Of a DNA stretch of 64,000 nt, positions 16,931 through 26,255 are shown in pieces (within the stretch, counting starts at the first letter, position 1; each line of letters starts with the position of its first letter). This DNA is from Cellulophaga sp. BC115SP (GTDB lineage Bacteria; Bacteroidota; Bacteroidia; Cytophagales; Spirosomataceae): contig NZ_JAAALB010000004.1 in assembly GCF_009905545.1 (NCBI RefSeq), positions 62,001 through 126,000 of the forward strand, written 5' to 3'. The translations under genes were made by a program, and so were the position numbers. The notes under the pieces were generated by a model. That model saw nothing but the letters and a program-made list of their open reading frames with translations, did not search any database and was not told the origin of the DNA.

Positions 16931-17464
16931 ATGAAAACAACATACACGTTATCCATATTTACTTCCAATACCATCGGTTTACTCAATCGTATTACGATTA
17001 TTTTTACTCGTAGACGTTTGAACATCGAATCGTTGACCGTATGTGAAACCGAGCGCGTAGGTGTATCTCGTTTTACTATCGTTATCCGTCACGATTCTCG
17101 CGAAGCTGTTGAAAAACTCGTTCGTCAAATCCGTAAGGTAGTCGATGTATTAGCGGTATTTGGATACCTTGATCACGAAATCGTTTTTAACGAAATCGCC
17201 CTTTTCAAAATTGCAACACCACTTGGAGGAACACCTTTGAATATCAAAGAAATCAACCTCGACTGGAATGCAAAAGTGGTGCATTGGGGACTTGATTATG
17301 TAGTAATCGAGAAAAATGGTACCGAACAGGAAATCTCAGAATTTTATGAGTATATCAAAAACTGGGAAATTCTTGAGTACTTAAAATCAGGCCGCGTAGC
17401 TGTTGGTAAAACAGAAAAAGGCTTGGTAGAATACCTTCCTGAAGGCAACTGGGAAGTCGTATAA
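16931..17464 (+). CDS. ilvN: acetolactate synthase small (regulatory) subunit
   Basis: ACT-domain regulatory subunit that activates IlvB and confers valine feedback inhibition. The 177-residue protein opens with the conserved ACT start TYTLSIFTSNTIGLLNRI and the RRRLNIESLTVCETE strand (residues about 27-41), followed by a C-terminal domain ending EYLPEGNWEVV. Length fits the IlvN/IlvH family, whose members range from about 80 to 180 residues. It lies between ilvB and ilvC on the same strand. Promoters or regulatory features in the 116-base gap to ilvC are not evident. Confidence 0.95.
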   Translation: MKTTYTLSIFTSNTIGLLNRITIIFTRRRLNIESLTVCETERVGVSRFTIVIRHDSREAVEKLVRQIRKVVDVLAVFGYLDHEIVFNEIALFKIATPLGGTPLNIKEINLDWNAKVVHWGLDYVVIEKNGTEQEISEFYEYIKNWEILEYLKSGRVAVGKTEKGLVEYLPEGNWEVV

Positions 17465-17580
17465 GTGAGGAGTGTTGAGTTGTGAATATCATATCTTCTA
17501 ACTTCAATCATCCAATGCTTAAAGTTTATAATTCGTAAATAATTTTCAGTAAAACATAATTCCAAAAAACAAATCAAATC

Positions 17581-18624
17581 ATGGCACAAATTAATTTTGG
17601 CGGAGTGGTAGAGGATATCGTGACTCGTGAGGAGTTCCCATTAGAAAAAGCAAGAGAAGTATTGGCTAATGAAACTATCGCTGTAATTGGATACGGTGTA
17701 CAAGGTCCTGGTCAAGCTTTGAACATGAAAGATAACGGCTTGAACGTAATCGTTGGTCAACGTAAAGGTAAAACTTATGACAAAGCTGTAGCTGACGGTT
17801 GGGTTCCAGGCGAAACTTTGTTCGAAATCGAAGAAGCTTTAGAAAAAGGTACTATCATTTGCTACTTGCTTTCAGATGCTGCTCAAATCGAATTGTGGCC
17901 AACTGTTAAGAAATATTTGACTGCTGGAAAATCATTGTATTTCTCTCACGGATTCGGTATCACTTACAAAGAGAAAACTGGTATCGTTCCTCCTGCAGAT
18001 GTTGACGTATTCTTGGCAGCTCCTAAAGGTTCAGGTACTTCTCTTCGTCGTTTGTTCGTAGAAGGTAAAGGTTTGAACTCTTCTTTCGCTGTTTACCAAG
18101 ACGCTACTGGTAAAGCTCGTGAGAAATGTATCGCTATGGCTATCGGTGTAGGTTCTGGTTATTTGTTCGAAACAGACTTCTACAAAGAAGTAACTTCTGA
18201 CTTAACTGGTGAACGTGGTACTTTGATGGGTGCTATCCAAGGTATTTTCGCTGCTCAATACGAAGTATTGCGTGAAAACGGTCACTCTCCATCTGAAGCA
18301 TTCAACGAAACAGTTGAAGAATTAACTCAATCGTTGATGCCATTAGTAGCTGAAAACGGTATGGACTGGATGTACGCTAACTGCTCTACAACAGCGCAAC
18401 GTGGTGCTTTGGACTGGTGGAGACCATTCAAAGAAGCTACTAAGCCTGTATTCGCTCAATTGTACAACTCTGTGAAAACTCAAGCTGAAGCTGAGCGTTC
18501 TATCACTTTGAACTCTCAACCTGACTACCGCGTGAAGTTGGAAGCTGAATTAGAAGAGCTTCGTGACTCAGAAATGTGGAAAGCTGGTGCTGCTGTACGT
18601 AGCCTTCGTCCAGAAAGAAGCTAG
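17581..18624 (+). CDS. ilvC: ketol-acid reductoisomerase (NADP+)
   Basis: Catalyses the Mg2+-dependent alkyl migration and NADPH reduction of acetohydroxy acids, second common step. The 347-residue size indicates a class I (short) enzyme. The Rossmann motif is IAVIGYGVQGPGQALNMKD (residues about 34-52), with QRKG supplying the cofactor-phosphate-binding loop. Metal-ligand regions such as DLTGERGTLMGAIQG and NETVEELTQ are present. Codons are strongly biased to a preferred set (GGT, GCT, GAA), in line with high expression. A hairpin after the gene (18716-18755) probably ends the transcript. Confidence 0.96.
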   Translation: MAQINFGGVVEDIVTREEFPLEKAREVLANETIAVIGYGVQGPGQALNMKDNGLNVIVGQRKGKTYDKAVADGWVPGETLFEIEEALEKGTIICYLLSDAAQIELWPTVKKYLTAGKSLYFSHGFGITYKEKTGIVPPADVDVFLAAPKGSGTSLRRLFVEGKGLNSSFAVYQDATGKAREKCIAMAIGVGSGYLFETDFYKEVTSDLTGERGTLMGAIQGIFAAQYEVLRENGHSPSEAFNETVEELTQSLMPLVAENGMDWMYANCSTTAQRGALDWWRPFKEATKPVFAQLYNSVKTQAEAERSITLNSQPDYRVKLEAELEELRDSEMWKAGAAVRSLRPERS

Positions 18625-18715
18625 TTTTTTAATTTGAAAATAGGAGAATTTTGAAGATTAGAAAATGCGACTTCGCTCTTAATCATCAAATCATCTCACC
18701 TCAAATTGACAATAA

Positions 18716-18755
18716 AATGAGTGAGTAATGGATTTATATCTATTATTCACTCATT
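18716..18755 (+). terminator. probable terminator after ilvC
   Basis: AATGAGTGAGTAAT pairs with ATTATTCACTCATT (one G-U pair) about 92 bases after the ilvC stop, followed by TTGTGTTTT. It suggests ilvA is transcribed separately. Confidence 0.6.
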
Positions 18756-18834
18756 TGTGTTTTAGTAAAGCTAGAAAGTTATTGAAATACAATCAGAAAG
18801 TACACCATAGATATACTGTTCAGTCACTTAATTA

Positions 18835-18961
18835 TGAGTTGTGAAGAAGGTGTGTACGAAGGTTTGCAAACCGTTTCAGATTTGGGATTTCTGATTTTGG
18901 AAATAAAGAAAAATATAGAAACTTACACTTCCGAAATCCAACATCCGATATTCGAAATAGG
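18835..18961. repeat. family 2 dispersed repeat copy
   Basis: This stretch is homologous to the reverse complement of 42706-42860: both share TACGAAGG, CAGATTTGGGATTT or a close form, GGAAATAAAG, ACTTACACTTCCGAAATCC and ACATCCGATA in the same order. The terminal repeats are less well preserved here than in the 42.7 kb copy. Confidence 0.65.
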
Positions 18962-19133
18962 TGCTTCGTTCTCTGCTAATTCATGATTTACCATTCATCA
19001 CTCAGAATTGTTTTCTCATTATCACCAACATTTAATCTATCGAGTAAAAGAATTTATTAAATTGATTCTGTTGACCAATACTAATTACGGATATACTGTT
19101 AACCGATAACATCTTTTACCATCAACAATTTTT

Positions 19134-20396
19134 ATGAATACACAAACAGCACAATTTCCTTCGCTCGAAAGCATCTATGATGCGGCAGAATGCCTCCGTG
19201 GAGTGGCATATCATACGCCTTTGATGGAAAACCTTATTTTGTCAGAACGTTATGAGGCTAATATTTTCCTAAAGCGTGAAGACCTTCAGATTGTGCGTTC
19301 TTACAAAATTCGTGGAGCTTACAACAAAATGTCTAAACTCTCAAAAGAGGCACTCGACAAAGGCGTTGTATGTGCAAGTGCGGGTAATCATGCTCAAGGT
19401 ATGGCTTATGCTTGCCATAAAATGAAGGTGAAGGGTACGGTTTTTATGCCTACAACAACACCAAATCAAAAGATTAAATCCGTAAAAATGTTTGGTCGTG
19501 AGCATATCGATATTCAGTTGGTTGGCGACACCTATGACGATGCTTCAAATGCAGCCAAAATATATTGTGAAGAACAAAATGCGACTTATGTGCATCCATT
19601 CGATGATATGGACGTAATTGCAGGACAAGGGACTGTTGGTTTGGAGATTTTTAAGGATGCCGATGTCAAAATAGATTATATCCTTTTGGCTATTGGTGGA
19701 GGTGGTGTTGCGGCTGGCACATCTACGGTATTTAAACAACTTTCTCCACATACCAAAATCATTGGGATTGAGCCACAAGGGGCACCATCTATGAAAGCAA
19801 GTATCAATGCTGGGCATGTGGTAGAATTGGAAACGATCGACAAATTTGTGGATGGAGCTGCTGTAAAACGTGTAGGTGACAAAACCTTCGAAATCTGTAA
19901 GCAAACCCTTGATGATATTATTGAGGTTCCTGAAGGAAAGGTGTGTACCACTATTTTAGAGTTATATAACGAATCTGCGATTGTGGCCGAGCCTGCTGGT
20001 GCATTAACGATTGCTGCTTTGGATTTTTTAAAAGAAGAAATAAAAGGTAAAAATGTAGTATGCTTGGTGTCGGGAGGCAACAATGATATTACTCGTACCG
20101 AAGAAATAAAAGAGCGTTCTTTACTTTACGAAGGATTGAAGCATTACTTTATCATTCGTTTTCCGCAACGTGCTGGAGCTTTGAAAAATTTCCTCAATAA
20201 TGTATTAGGCGAAAACGATGATATTACCCATTTTGAATACCAAAAGAAAACCAACCGTGAGTTGGGACCAGTATTGCTAGGTATCGAACTAAAATACAGA
20301 GAGGATTTTGAACCTCTTCTAACTCGTATGGAAGAAAATAAAATCCAGTATCAACTGCTCAATGAAAAACCTGATTTGTTTACATTTTTAATTTAA
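19134..20396 (+). CDS. ilvA: threonine ammonia-lyase (threonine deaminase), biosynthetic
   Basis: PLP enzyme converting threonine to 2-oxobutanoate, the committed step to isoleucine. The PLP lysine is Lys58 in SYKIRGAYNK. The glycine-rich phosphate-binding loop GGGGVAAG and the Ser motif VSGGNNDI are present. The 420-residue length and the C-terminal ACT-like segment (RFPQRAGALKNFLNN onward) indicate the allosteric biosynthetic form with one regulatory domain. Its position after ilvC completes the isoleucine/valine set; leuABCD are not in this window. Confidence 0.95.
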   Translation: MNTQTAQFPSLESIYDAAECLRGVAYHTPLMENLILSERYEANIFLKREDLQIVRSYKIRGAYNKMSKLSKEALDKGVVCASAGNHAQGMAYACHKMKVKGTVFMPTTTPNQKIKSVKMFGREHIDIQLVGDTYDDASNAAKIYCEEQNATYVHPFDDMDVIAGQGTVGLEIFKDADVKIDYILLAIGGGGVAAGTSTVFKQLSPHTKIIGIEPQGAPSMKASINAGHVVELETIDKFVDGAAVKRVGDKTFEICKQTLDDIIEVPEGKVCTTILELYNESAIVAEPAGALTIAALDFLKEEIKGKNVVCLVSGGNNDITRTEEIKERSLLYEGLKHYFIIRFPQRAGALKNFLNNVLGENDDITHFEYQKKTNRELGPVLLGIELKYREDFEPLLTRMEENKIQYQLLNEKPDLFTFLI

Positions 20397-20445
20397 TCAT
20401 ATCTGGAACCTTTTCATATCATAAAATCATAACTTGTTCAACCTT

Positions 20446-21108
20446 ATGACTCAACGCCCAACACCCGAAGAATTACAAAATAACATTGAGTTTGAATTGA
20501 TAGATGCTTTTCATATTGATGAAATGGGTACGTTTTTGGCAAGAGAAATGAGTACAGGAACAGATGAAAACACGAATAAACCTCTTTCAAAATATCTTCC
20601 TTTAATCTTATTGATGTTTTTGGGAGCTTTAGTTGGTTATGGCTTAGTAAGTATAATTCCAGCGGCATTTCGAGGTGAATGGCATGGATTAAGTTCACTG
20701 TTTGGCGGAGTTTTGCTATTTTTTATATTATTGTTGCCCGTACATGAGCTTATTCATGGAGCAGTATTTAAAATATTAGGCGCACCAAAGATAGGTTTTG
20801 GTTGGAGTTGGAAAGGAATGATGGCGTATGCGTATGCTCAGAAATTTGCGATAAATCTCAGAGAGCTCATCTGGTTAGCCATTATGCCTTTTGCCATTAT
20901 TACTCCTTTACTTATCATGGCTATTTTTCTTTTTCCTGCTTGGCAATTCACAACTATCTTATTGTTGGCGCTTCACACGATGGGCTGCATAGGTGATTTT
21001 ATGCTGGTAAAATACGCTCTTCGCAACAAACATCGTGAAATATACACCTATGATGATATTGAGGGAAAAGGCGAATCATATTTTTATGAAAAAGTATCGA
21101 TAAAATAG
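20446..21108 (+). CDS. DUF3267 family membrane protein with HELIH motif
   Basis: A 220-residue membrane protein, started at the ATG of MTQRPTPEEL rather than at a TTG four codons upstream. A soluble N-terminal part of about 48 residues is followed by four or five hydrophobic helices. His100-E-L-I-His104 is an HExxH zinc-metalloprotease-type motif, at the end of the second helix, as in DUF3267 proteins distantly related to site-2-protease-like membrane peptidases. Enzymatic activity is not established. It lies about 50 bases after ilvA on the same strand and could be co-transcribed, but function is probably unrelated. Confidence 0.8.
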   Translation: MTQRPTPEELQNNIEFELIDAFHIDEMGTFLAREMSTGTDENTNKPLSKYLPLILLMFLGALVGYGLVSIIPAAFRGEWHGLSSLFGGVLLFFILLLPVHELIHGAVFKILGAPKIGFGWSWKGMMAYAYAQKFAINLRELIWLAIMPFAIITPLLIMAIFLFPAWQFTTILLLALHTMGCIGDFMLVKYALRNKHREIYTYDDIEGKGESYFYEKVSIK

Positions 21109-21197
21109 AAATGTTAGCATTGGGCTATCGGCTTTAAGCATGGGGCTTAATAGATATCTTTCCTAACTATTAGTCCTAACTCAGCATTAATACACCT

Positions 21198-21370
21198 TAG
21201 GCTATAATCCGTAGGCATAAAGTAAAAAAGCTTCTTTGAGTTCATGGAAGATTTTTTACCGAAAGCCCATTGCTGAAAGTCGAAAGCCCAATAGCTATAT
21301 GCCATAAGCAAAAAGTATTTCTCAATATCATGCATATAATTTTTGCCTAATGCCTACGGCTTATAGCCTA
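21198..21370. repeat. TAGGC-word repeat with 20-bp inverted termini (family 3 relative)
   Basis: TAGGCTATAATCCGTAGGCA (21198-21217) and TGCCTACGGCTTATAGCCTA (21351-21370) are inverted copies with one mismatch. The interior contains further GAAAGCCCA/GGGCTAT words. It occupies the gap between convergent DUF3267 (+) and J-domain-like (-) genes. Confidence 0.6.
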
Positions 21371-21377
21371 GAGCGTA

Positions 21378-22313
21378 TTAATAATTACTCAAAAACTGAA
21401 CGACATATTCTTTGGACTTGAGTACTTGTTTATGAAACTCCAATTGCTTTGTAGCCTTTTTAATAGAATTCATTTCGGTAATAATACTGATATCCATTGT
21501 TTTATAATTTCCTCTACCGAATTGCCAATAAGCTCCCGACTGAATATCTTTTAGTTCTTTCTCCAGAAACAAAATCTGCTTAATCAAAATCTTATTGTAG
21601 CGCTTAAGCTGTGGTTCTACAAACGTCTGAGGCTTTTCTTGCTCAGTAATCAGCGTCATTCTAAGCTTTAATAACTCATAAAGGTCATTTTTTGAATATG
21701 CCTCTGTAATTAAGTGCATCAATTTGGTTTTGCGAAGCTTTTCCTCTTCATCAGATTCCAAATCTGGATGAAACTCCTTTACCAATTCCATATAAATCGA
21801 ACGAGCGGTTTTGTTGGTAATAGGTGGTAAAGTTTCTTCTACCTGCTCAAAAATACGACTATCTTGTTCACTCCATTCTTCGGGAATATCTTCATCATCG
21901 TCGTCCTCTTCAGTTGGCATGTCTACTTCTTGAGAATTGGACATGAGGTAGTCTTGGTATTTTTCGTATAAAGGCTGTAAATGCTGCAAACCCGAAGCCA
22001 ATAGCTGACTAACCATTGTGGCAATATAAAAGCCTAATTTGTGGTTTTCCTCTTCCGATAACCGTCCGTAATGGGTATCTAAAATCAGGAGCATATCTCC
22101 CAGACGTTGATTATATTTGCGGTGCAGAGGAGCAATATCTTTGGCGACCTGAACTTCTACAGCACGCTCAAAGGCTTTTGCTTCGGCAACTTCTACTTTT
22201 AGCGCCTCCAGACGTTTGAGGTTTTGGACAAATTGCTTTTGTAGCTTACTGGTAACTTTATCAAAGGTTTGAGAAGCAATCAAACCTTCATAACGGGTAA
22301 TGTGATTGGACAT
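21378..22313 (-). CDS. J-domain-like protein, unknown function
   Basis: A 311-residue soluble protein, started at ATG 22313 (a TTG five codons upstream is less likely). Residues 1-130 are largely helical. An acidic linker (TEEDDDDEDIPEE, 134-146) precedes a segment resembling a J-domain: YMELVKEFHPDLESDEE with His182-Pro-Asp, then an amphipathic helix ending EAYSKNDLYELLKLR. HPD is the Hsp70-stimulating tripeptide, so a co-chaperone role is plausible, but the domain is degenerate and the rest of the protein is unrecognised. It is 50 bases downstream of the ABC exporter on the same strand. Confidence 0.65.
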   Translation of the reverse strand: MSNHITRYEGLIASQTFDKVTSKLQKQFVQNLKRLEALKVEVAEAKAFERAVEVQVAKDIAPLHRKYNQRLGDMLLILDTHYGRLSEEENHKLGFYIATMVSQLLASGLQHLQPLYEKYQDYLMSNSQEVDMPTEEDDDDEDIPEEWSEQDSRIFEQVEETLPPITNKTARSIYMELVKEFHPDLESDEEEKLRKTKLMHLITEAYSKNDLYELLKLRMTLITEQEKPQTFVEPQLKRYNKILIKQILFLEKELKDIQSGAYWQFGRGNYKTMDISIITEMNSIKKATKQLEFHKQVLKSKEYVVQFLSNY

Positions 22314-22363
22314 GAAGTTGGGGTACAATAAATTAGGGTGCCGATTTCGACACCCCCAAGGTT

Positions 22364-24127
22364 TTATTCAATTTCTATACTTTCTTTTTCGCCTACTTGC
22401 TGACGCCACATCGCATAGTAGAGTCCTTTTTTCTCTAATAGTATTTGATGCGAGCCGTATTCAACAATTTTTCCTTTTTCGAGTACAAAGATATTATCTG
22501 CGTGCATAATAGTGCTCAATCGGTGCGCAATCAAAATAGTGAGATGCTCGCCGTGAACAGATACCTGACGAATCGTTTCTGAAATTTCTTCTTCTGTTAA
22601 AGAGTCAAGCGCAGAAGTAGCTTCGTCAAAAATCAATAAATGTGGATTACGTAATAAAGCTCTGGCAATACTTAAACGTTGTTTTTCACCACCCGATACT
22701 TTTACTCCTCCCTCTCCAATGACTGTGTCGAGGCCTTTGTCGGCACGGGCTAAAAGTGGCTCGCAAGCTGCCTTTTTCAATACTGCCAAACATTCTTCAT
22801 CGGTGGCATTAGGATTTACAAAAAGTAAATTTTCACGAATTGTACCCGAAAATAATTGCGTATCCTGAGTCACAAAGCCTATTTTTTCTCTTAATTGATC
22901 AAAATCTATCGTGCGCCCATCATGACCATTATATAATATTTGACCATTTTGAGGTTTATACAGACCCACAAGCAATTTTACCAAAGTACTTTTTCCTGAG
23001 CCCGAAGGACCTACAAAAGCAATAGTCTGTCCTGCTGCTGTTTGAAAGCTTACTTCACGAAGTGCATTTTTAGATGCTGACTGATGTTTGAACGAAACGT
23101 TATCGAAAGCCAGTGATTTGATACTAGGAATAGGCTGCGGAGATGCTGGTTTTACTTCCACTGGAATATCGAATAAGGACTCATAGTTTTGTAACGAAAC
23201 TTGTGCCTCACGATAGGTATTAATCACGTTACCCATTTCCTGTAATGGACCAAAAATAAAGAATGAGTAAATATTTAAAGAGAAAAACTGACCAAGTGTA
23301 ATATCTCCACGATAAATCAAGTACATCATGATAAAGGTCAAAATTACGCGAAGCAAATTGACGCTTGTCCCCTGAATAAACATCATACTACGGACATAAC
23401 GAACCTTTTTGAGTTCAAGTCCTAAAATCTTTTGCGTCGTGCTATTGAGATGATTGATTTCTTGCTGTGCCAAGCCCAAAGATTTTACCAACTCGATATT
23501 GCGTAAAGACTCCGTTGTAGAACCTGCCAAAGCGGTAGATTCCTGAACAATAGATTTTTGAATTACTTTTACTTTTTTACTGAGCAATGAGCTAATCCAA
23601 CCAATCAGAGGTCCAATCGTTAAAAATAAAGGAACAATAGACCAGTGGACAGAAACAGCATAAATCGTTACAAATACTAAAGCTACTAAGCTCTGGAAAA
23701 AGATGTTGATACCCGACGAAATAAGCTTTTCTACATCGACTCTTACTTTTTGAAGTTTGCCAAGTGTTTCACCAGAGCGCTGGTCTTCAAAAGTCTCATA
23801 AGGTAATTCGAGCGAGTGGCGAATCCCATCGGCATACATTTCTGCCCCGATTTTTTGGGTAATAGTATTAATAAAATAGTCCTGAAAGTTTTTGGCAACC
23901 CTCGACACAAAGGCAACTCCAACCGAAGCGCCAAGCAATGGTAAAATAGCTCCTACGAAATCCTGAAAAGTATGATTCTTTTCGGTAAATTTAGTAGCTA
24001 CATTATCGATAATATGTCTGAAAATCAGCGGGTCTAAAAGGGAAAAAACTTGATTAATAATTGCTAGCAATAGCGCTAGCCACACCGTTGTTTGGTATCG
24101 TTTAAGATAGGGTAATAGTATTTTCAT
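22364..24127 (-). CDS. ABC transporter, fused permease and ATPase (exporter type)
   Basis: A 587-residue half-transporter when started at ATG 24127 (MKILLPYLKRYQ); an 18-residue upstream extension from 24181 looks spurious. Six transmembrane helices occupy about residues 15-310. The nucleotide-binding domain follows with Walker A GPSGSGKS, Q-loop region FVTQDTQLFSGT, signature VSGGEKQRLS and Walker B LLIFDEATSALD. MsbA/BmrA-like proteins of this design export lipids, drugs or peptides as homodimers. Substrate cannot be inferred, and no accessory subunits are adjacent. Confidence 0.9.
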   Translation of the reverse strand: MKILLPYLKRYQTTVWLALLLAIINQVFSLLDPLIFRHIIDNVATKFTEKNHTFQDFVGAILPLLGASVGVAFVSRVAKNFQDYFINTITQKIGAEMYADGIRHSLELPYETFEDQRSGETLGKLQKVRVDVEKLISSGINIFFQSLVALVFVTIYAVSVHWSIVPLFLTIGPLIGWISSLLSKKVKVIQKSIVQESTALAGSTTESLRNIELVKSLGLAQQEINHLNSTTQKILGLELKKVRYVRSMMFIQGTSVNLLRVILTFIMMYLIYRGDITLGQFFSLNIYSFFIFGPLQEMGNVINTYREAQVSLQNYESLFDIPVEVKPASPQPIPSIKSLAFDNVSFKHQSASKNALREVSFQTAAGQTIAFVGPSGSGKSTLVKLLVGLYKPQNGQILYNGHDGRTIDFDQLREKIGFVTQDTQLFSGTIRENLLFVNPNATDEECLAVLKKAACEPLLARADKGLDTVIGEGGVKVSGGEKQRLSIARALLRNPHLLIFDEATSALDSLTEEEISETIRQVSVHGEHLTILIAHRLSTIMHADNIFVLEKGKIVEYGSHQILLEKKGLYYAMWRQQVGEKESIEIE

Positions 24128-24365
24128 GGTTTGATATGAGCGATTGTAAATTGGAGAATAAAATAATAGAAAGGTGTACATTGGTCTAGGCCAATAGTAG
24201 ACTTTGACTAAGAGTTAACCATAAGGTTTTTAAAATAGTTCTGTAAAAATATCTAGACTTAAAAAATGATAGAGATGTAGTTTATATTAGTTAAATAAAG
24301 ACTGTTATTGCTTTTGATAAATATCAAAAATATTTTCTTGGGATAAATTTTAGTAAATTTGAAGG

Positions 24366-25283
24366 ATGACAACAATAGAGAAAGAAAAACATAAAATTAA
24401 GTTTAAAGAAGAGCTTGACCGATTTATTGAAAAATTAGGAGAATATGTTTCTACTGATAATGGTGAGTGGGCTGTGAAAGGCTTTATAGATGTATATAAA
24501 AACATATATACCATTTCATCAGATACAAAGATTGTTTCCAAAATTCTTGAAATACATATATTTCCTCTGCTTTTAAAGTTTGCAGAAGATGTAGGATATA
24601 AAATATTACTCACTGAACATCAAAATTACTATCCTGATTTAACTTTTATAGATAAAAGAGATGAAACGATAATGTTTGCGGTAGATTTAAAAACAACTTA
24701 TCGTAAGAAAAGTGGTATTTCAAGTTTTACACTAGGAAGCCATGGAGGATATTTTAAAGAACGAGACAAGAGAAAAAACATCCAATTCCCGTATAATCAA
24801 TATTTAGGACATTACTGTCTAGGGGTTATTTATACAAGAGCAAATGTGTCTGATGATATGTCAGACACGGAGATATTTCAAGTGCAAGAATTATATGAAG
24901 ACTATGAAACACCTCAAAAAAAGGTTGGGAAGAGAGACGTTACTACAATAGATAGTCTTAGGTCTATTACTTCTGTAATTAAAGATTTTGAATTTTTCGT
25001 GGCTGAAAAATGGAAAATAGCAAGCGATAAACAAGGGTCTGGGAACACCGCAAATATAGGTTCGACTCTTAGTATTGAAGATTTACGAAATGAGAATGGT
25101 GTTTTTAGTCAGTTAGGAGAATCATGGTTTGATGAATATTGGATTAATTTTGGAAATGCTACAATGGTCAAAGAAGGAAAAACTGTAAGAATTACCAACC
25201 TTAAGGATTTCTTAGAGTTTAAAGGGCGAACTGATTTATGGGACAAAATAATAACAAGAACATCAAAACAAATAAACTTATGA
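24366..25283 (+). CDS. EcoRV-like type II restriction endonuclease
   Basis: A 305-residue homologue of R.EcoRV (245 residues). The PD-(D/E)xK active site is intact: YPDLTF gives Asp91, and AVDLKTTY gives Asp107 and Lys109. Glu62 in SDTKIVSKILEI corresponds to the second-metal Glu of EcoRV. The segment GSGNTANIGS, around residue 225, matches the EcoRV recognition loop GSGNTTNIGS, so the target is probably GATATC cut blunt (inference from homology). The extra length is at the N-terminus and in the C-terminal subdomain. The gene overlaps the methyltransferase start by ATGA. Its base composition is lower in GC than neighbours, typical of mobile restriction systems. No control (C) gene is seen. 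Confidence 0.9.
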   Translation: MTTIEKEKHKIKFKEELDRFIEKLGEYVSTDNGEWAVKGFIDVYKNIYTISSDTKIVSKILEIHIFPLLLKFAEDVGYKILLTEHQNYYPDLTFIDKRDETIMFAVDLKTTYRKKSGISSFTLGSHGGYFKERDKRKNIQFPYNQYLGHYCLGVIYTRANVSDDMSDTEIFQVQELYEDYETPQKKVGKRDVTTIDSLRSITSVIKDFEFFVAEKWKIASDKQGSGNTANIGSTLSIEDLRNENGVFSQLGESWFDEYWINFGNATMVKEGKTVRITNLKDFLEFKGRTDLWDKIITRTSKQINL

Positions 25284-26209
25284 AAGTAATTATTCCACCT
25301 ATAAAGAGTCAAGGTATTAAAACCAAGCTTGTACCTTGGATCAAGGATTTAGTAGAAATAGCTAATCAAACAGGAACCTGGATAGAGCCGTTTTTAGGCA
25401 CAGGTGTTGTTGCATTTAACGCTGGATATAAAAAAGCTATTTTGAATGATACTAATCCTCATATAATTAATTTTTATAAAAACGTCCAAAGTAAATCTAT
25501 AACTGCAGCGTTGATGAAGCAGTACTTGGAAAAAGAAGGGCAAATTCTTTCTGAAGCTGAAAATAATGGATATGAACATTACTTAAAAATACGTTCTAGA
25601 TTTAATAGTGGAGAGTTTTCTCCTTATGACTTCATCTTTCTTTCCAGAGCTGGATTCAATGGCATGATGCGATTTGGTAGCAAAGGAAATTGGAATATCC
25701 CATTTTGTAAGAAACCAGAACGTTTTGCTCCAGCATATATAACAAAAATAATAAATCAGGTAACACATGTTTCACAGGTTATACAATCTGAACCTGACTG
25801 GACTTTTCATAATACATCTTTTGCAAATATTATTCCTTTAGCGACCGAAAATGACATAATTTACTGTGACCCTCCTTATTATGGTAGGCATGTAGATTAT
25901 TATAATGGATGGACAGAACAAGATGAAGAACTATTATTTCAACTATTGTCAGAGACCAAAGCAAAATTTATTCTTTCCACTTGGCACCATAATGATTGGC
26001 GAGAAAATGAAATGATTAAGAAGTATTGGAATAAATTTAATATAATAACTCAGGACCATTTTTATCATAATGGTGGAAATATAGAAAACCGACGAACGGT
26101 TGTAGAAGCGTTGGTTTGTAATTTTGACACAGGCACTATTAGTCAACATAATCACCGCAAAAAGGAAAAGCCTAAAACTGAACAGTTAACGCTTGATTGG
26201 ATGGGATAA
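25280..26209 (+). CDS. adenine-specific DNA methyltransferase, EcoRV-type (D12 class)
   Basis: Modification partner of the preceding endonuclease, expected to methylate adenine in the same site. The protein (309 residues from ATG 25280, MKVIIPPIKSQG) resembles M.EcoRV: PPIKSQGIKTKLVP near the start, the SAM motif EPFLGTGVVAFN, the catalytic DPPYYGRHVDYYN and STWHHNDWRENE. I prefer 25280 over 25238 because its ATG overlaps the endonuclease stop (ATGA) and the protein then aligns with M.EcoRV from its first residues. The earlier start would add 14 residues of low complexity. The pair forms a complete type II system. Confidence 0.92.
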   Translation: MKVIIPPIKSQGIKTKLVPWIKDLVEIANQTGTWIEPFLGTGVVAFNAGYKKAILNDTNPHIINFYKNVQSKSITAALMKQYLEKEGQILSEAENNGYEHYLKIRSRFNSGEFSPYDFIFLSRAGFNGMMRFGSKGNWNIPFCKKPERFAPAYITKIINQVTHVSQVIQSEPDWTFHNTSFANIIPLATENDIIYCDPPYYGRHVDYYNGWTEQDEELLFQLLSETKAKFILSTWHHNDWRENEMIKKYWNKFNIITQDHFYHNGGNIENRRTVVEALVCNFDTGTISQHNHRKKEKPKTEQLTLDWMG

Positions 26210-26255
26210 GAGATGCTAACTATCACATGTTTTAGTATGGTTATTTTAACTTTCA

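Larger units (their letters stand above)
18625..19133. other. 509-base intergenic region between ilvC and ilvA
   Basis: Holds the ilvC terminator and a family 2 repeat copy (18835-18961). No ORF or RNA gene was recognised, and no clear promoter box was found for ilvA. Confidence 0.6.

Noticed and set aside
24354-24361. TAAATTTG promoter-like box before the restriction enzyme gene
   Set aside because: It ends 4 bases before the ATG, leaving no room for a transcription start upstream of the codon, and there is no -33 element at correct spacing.
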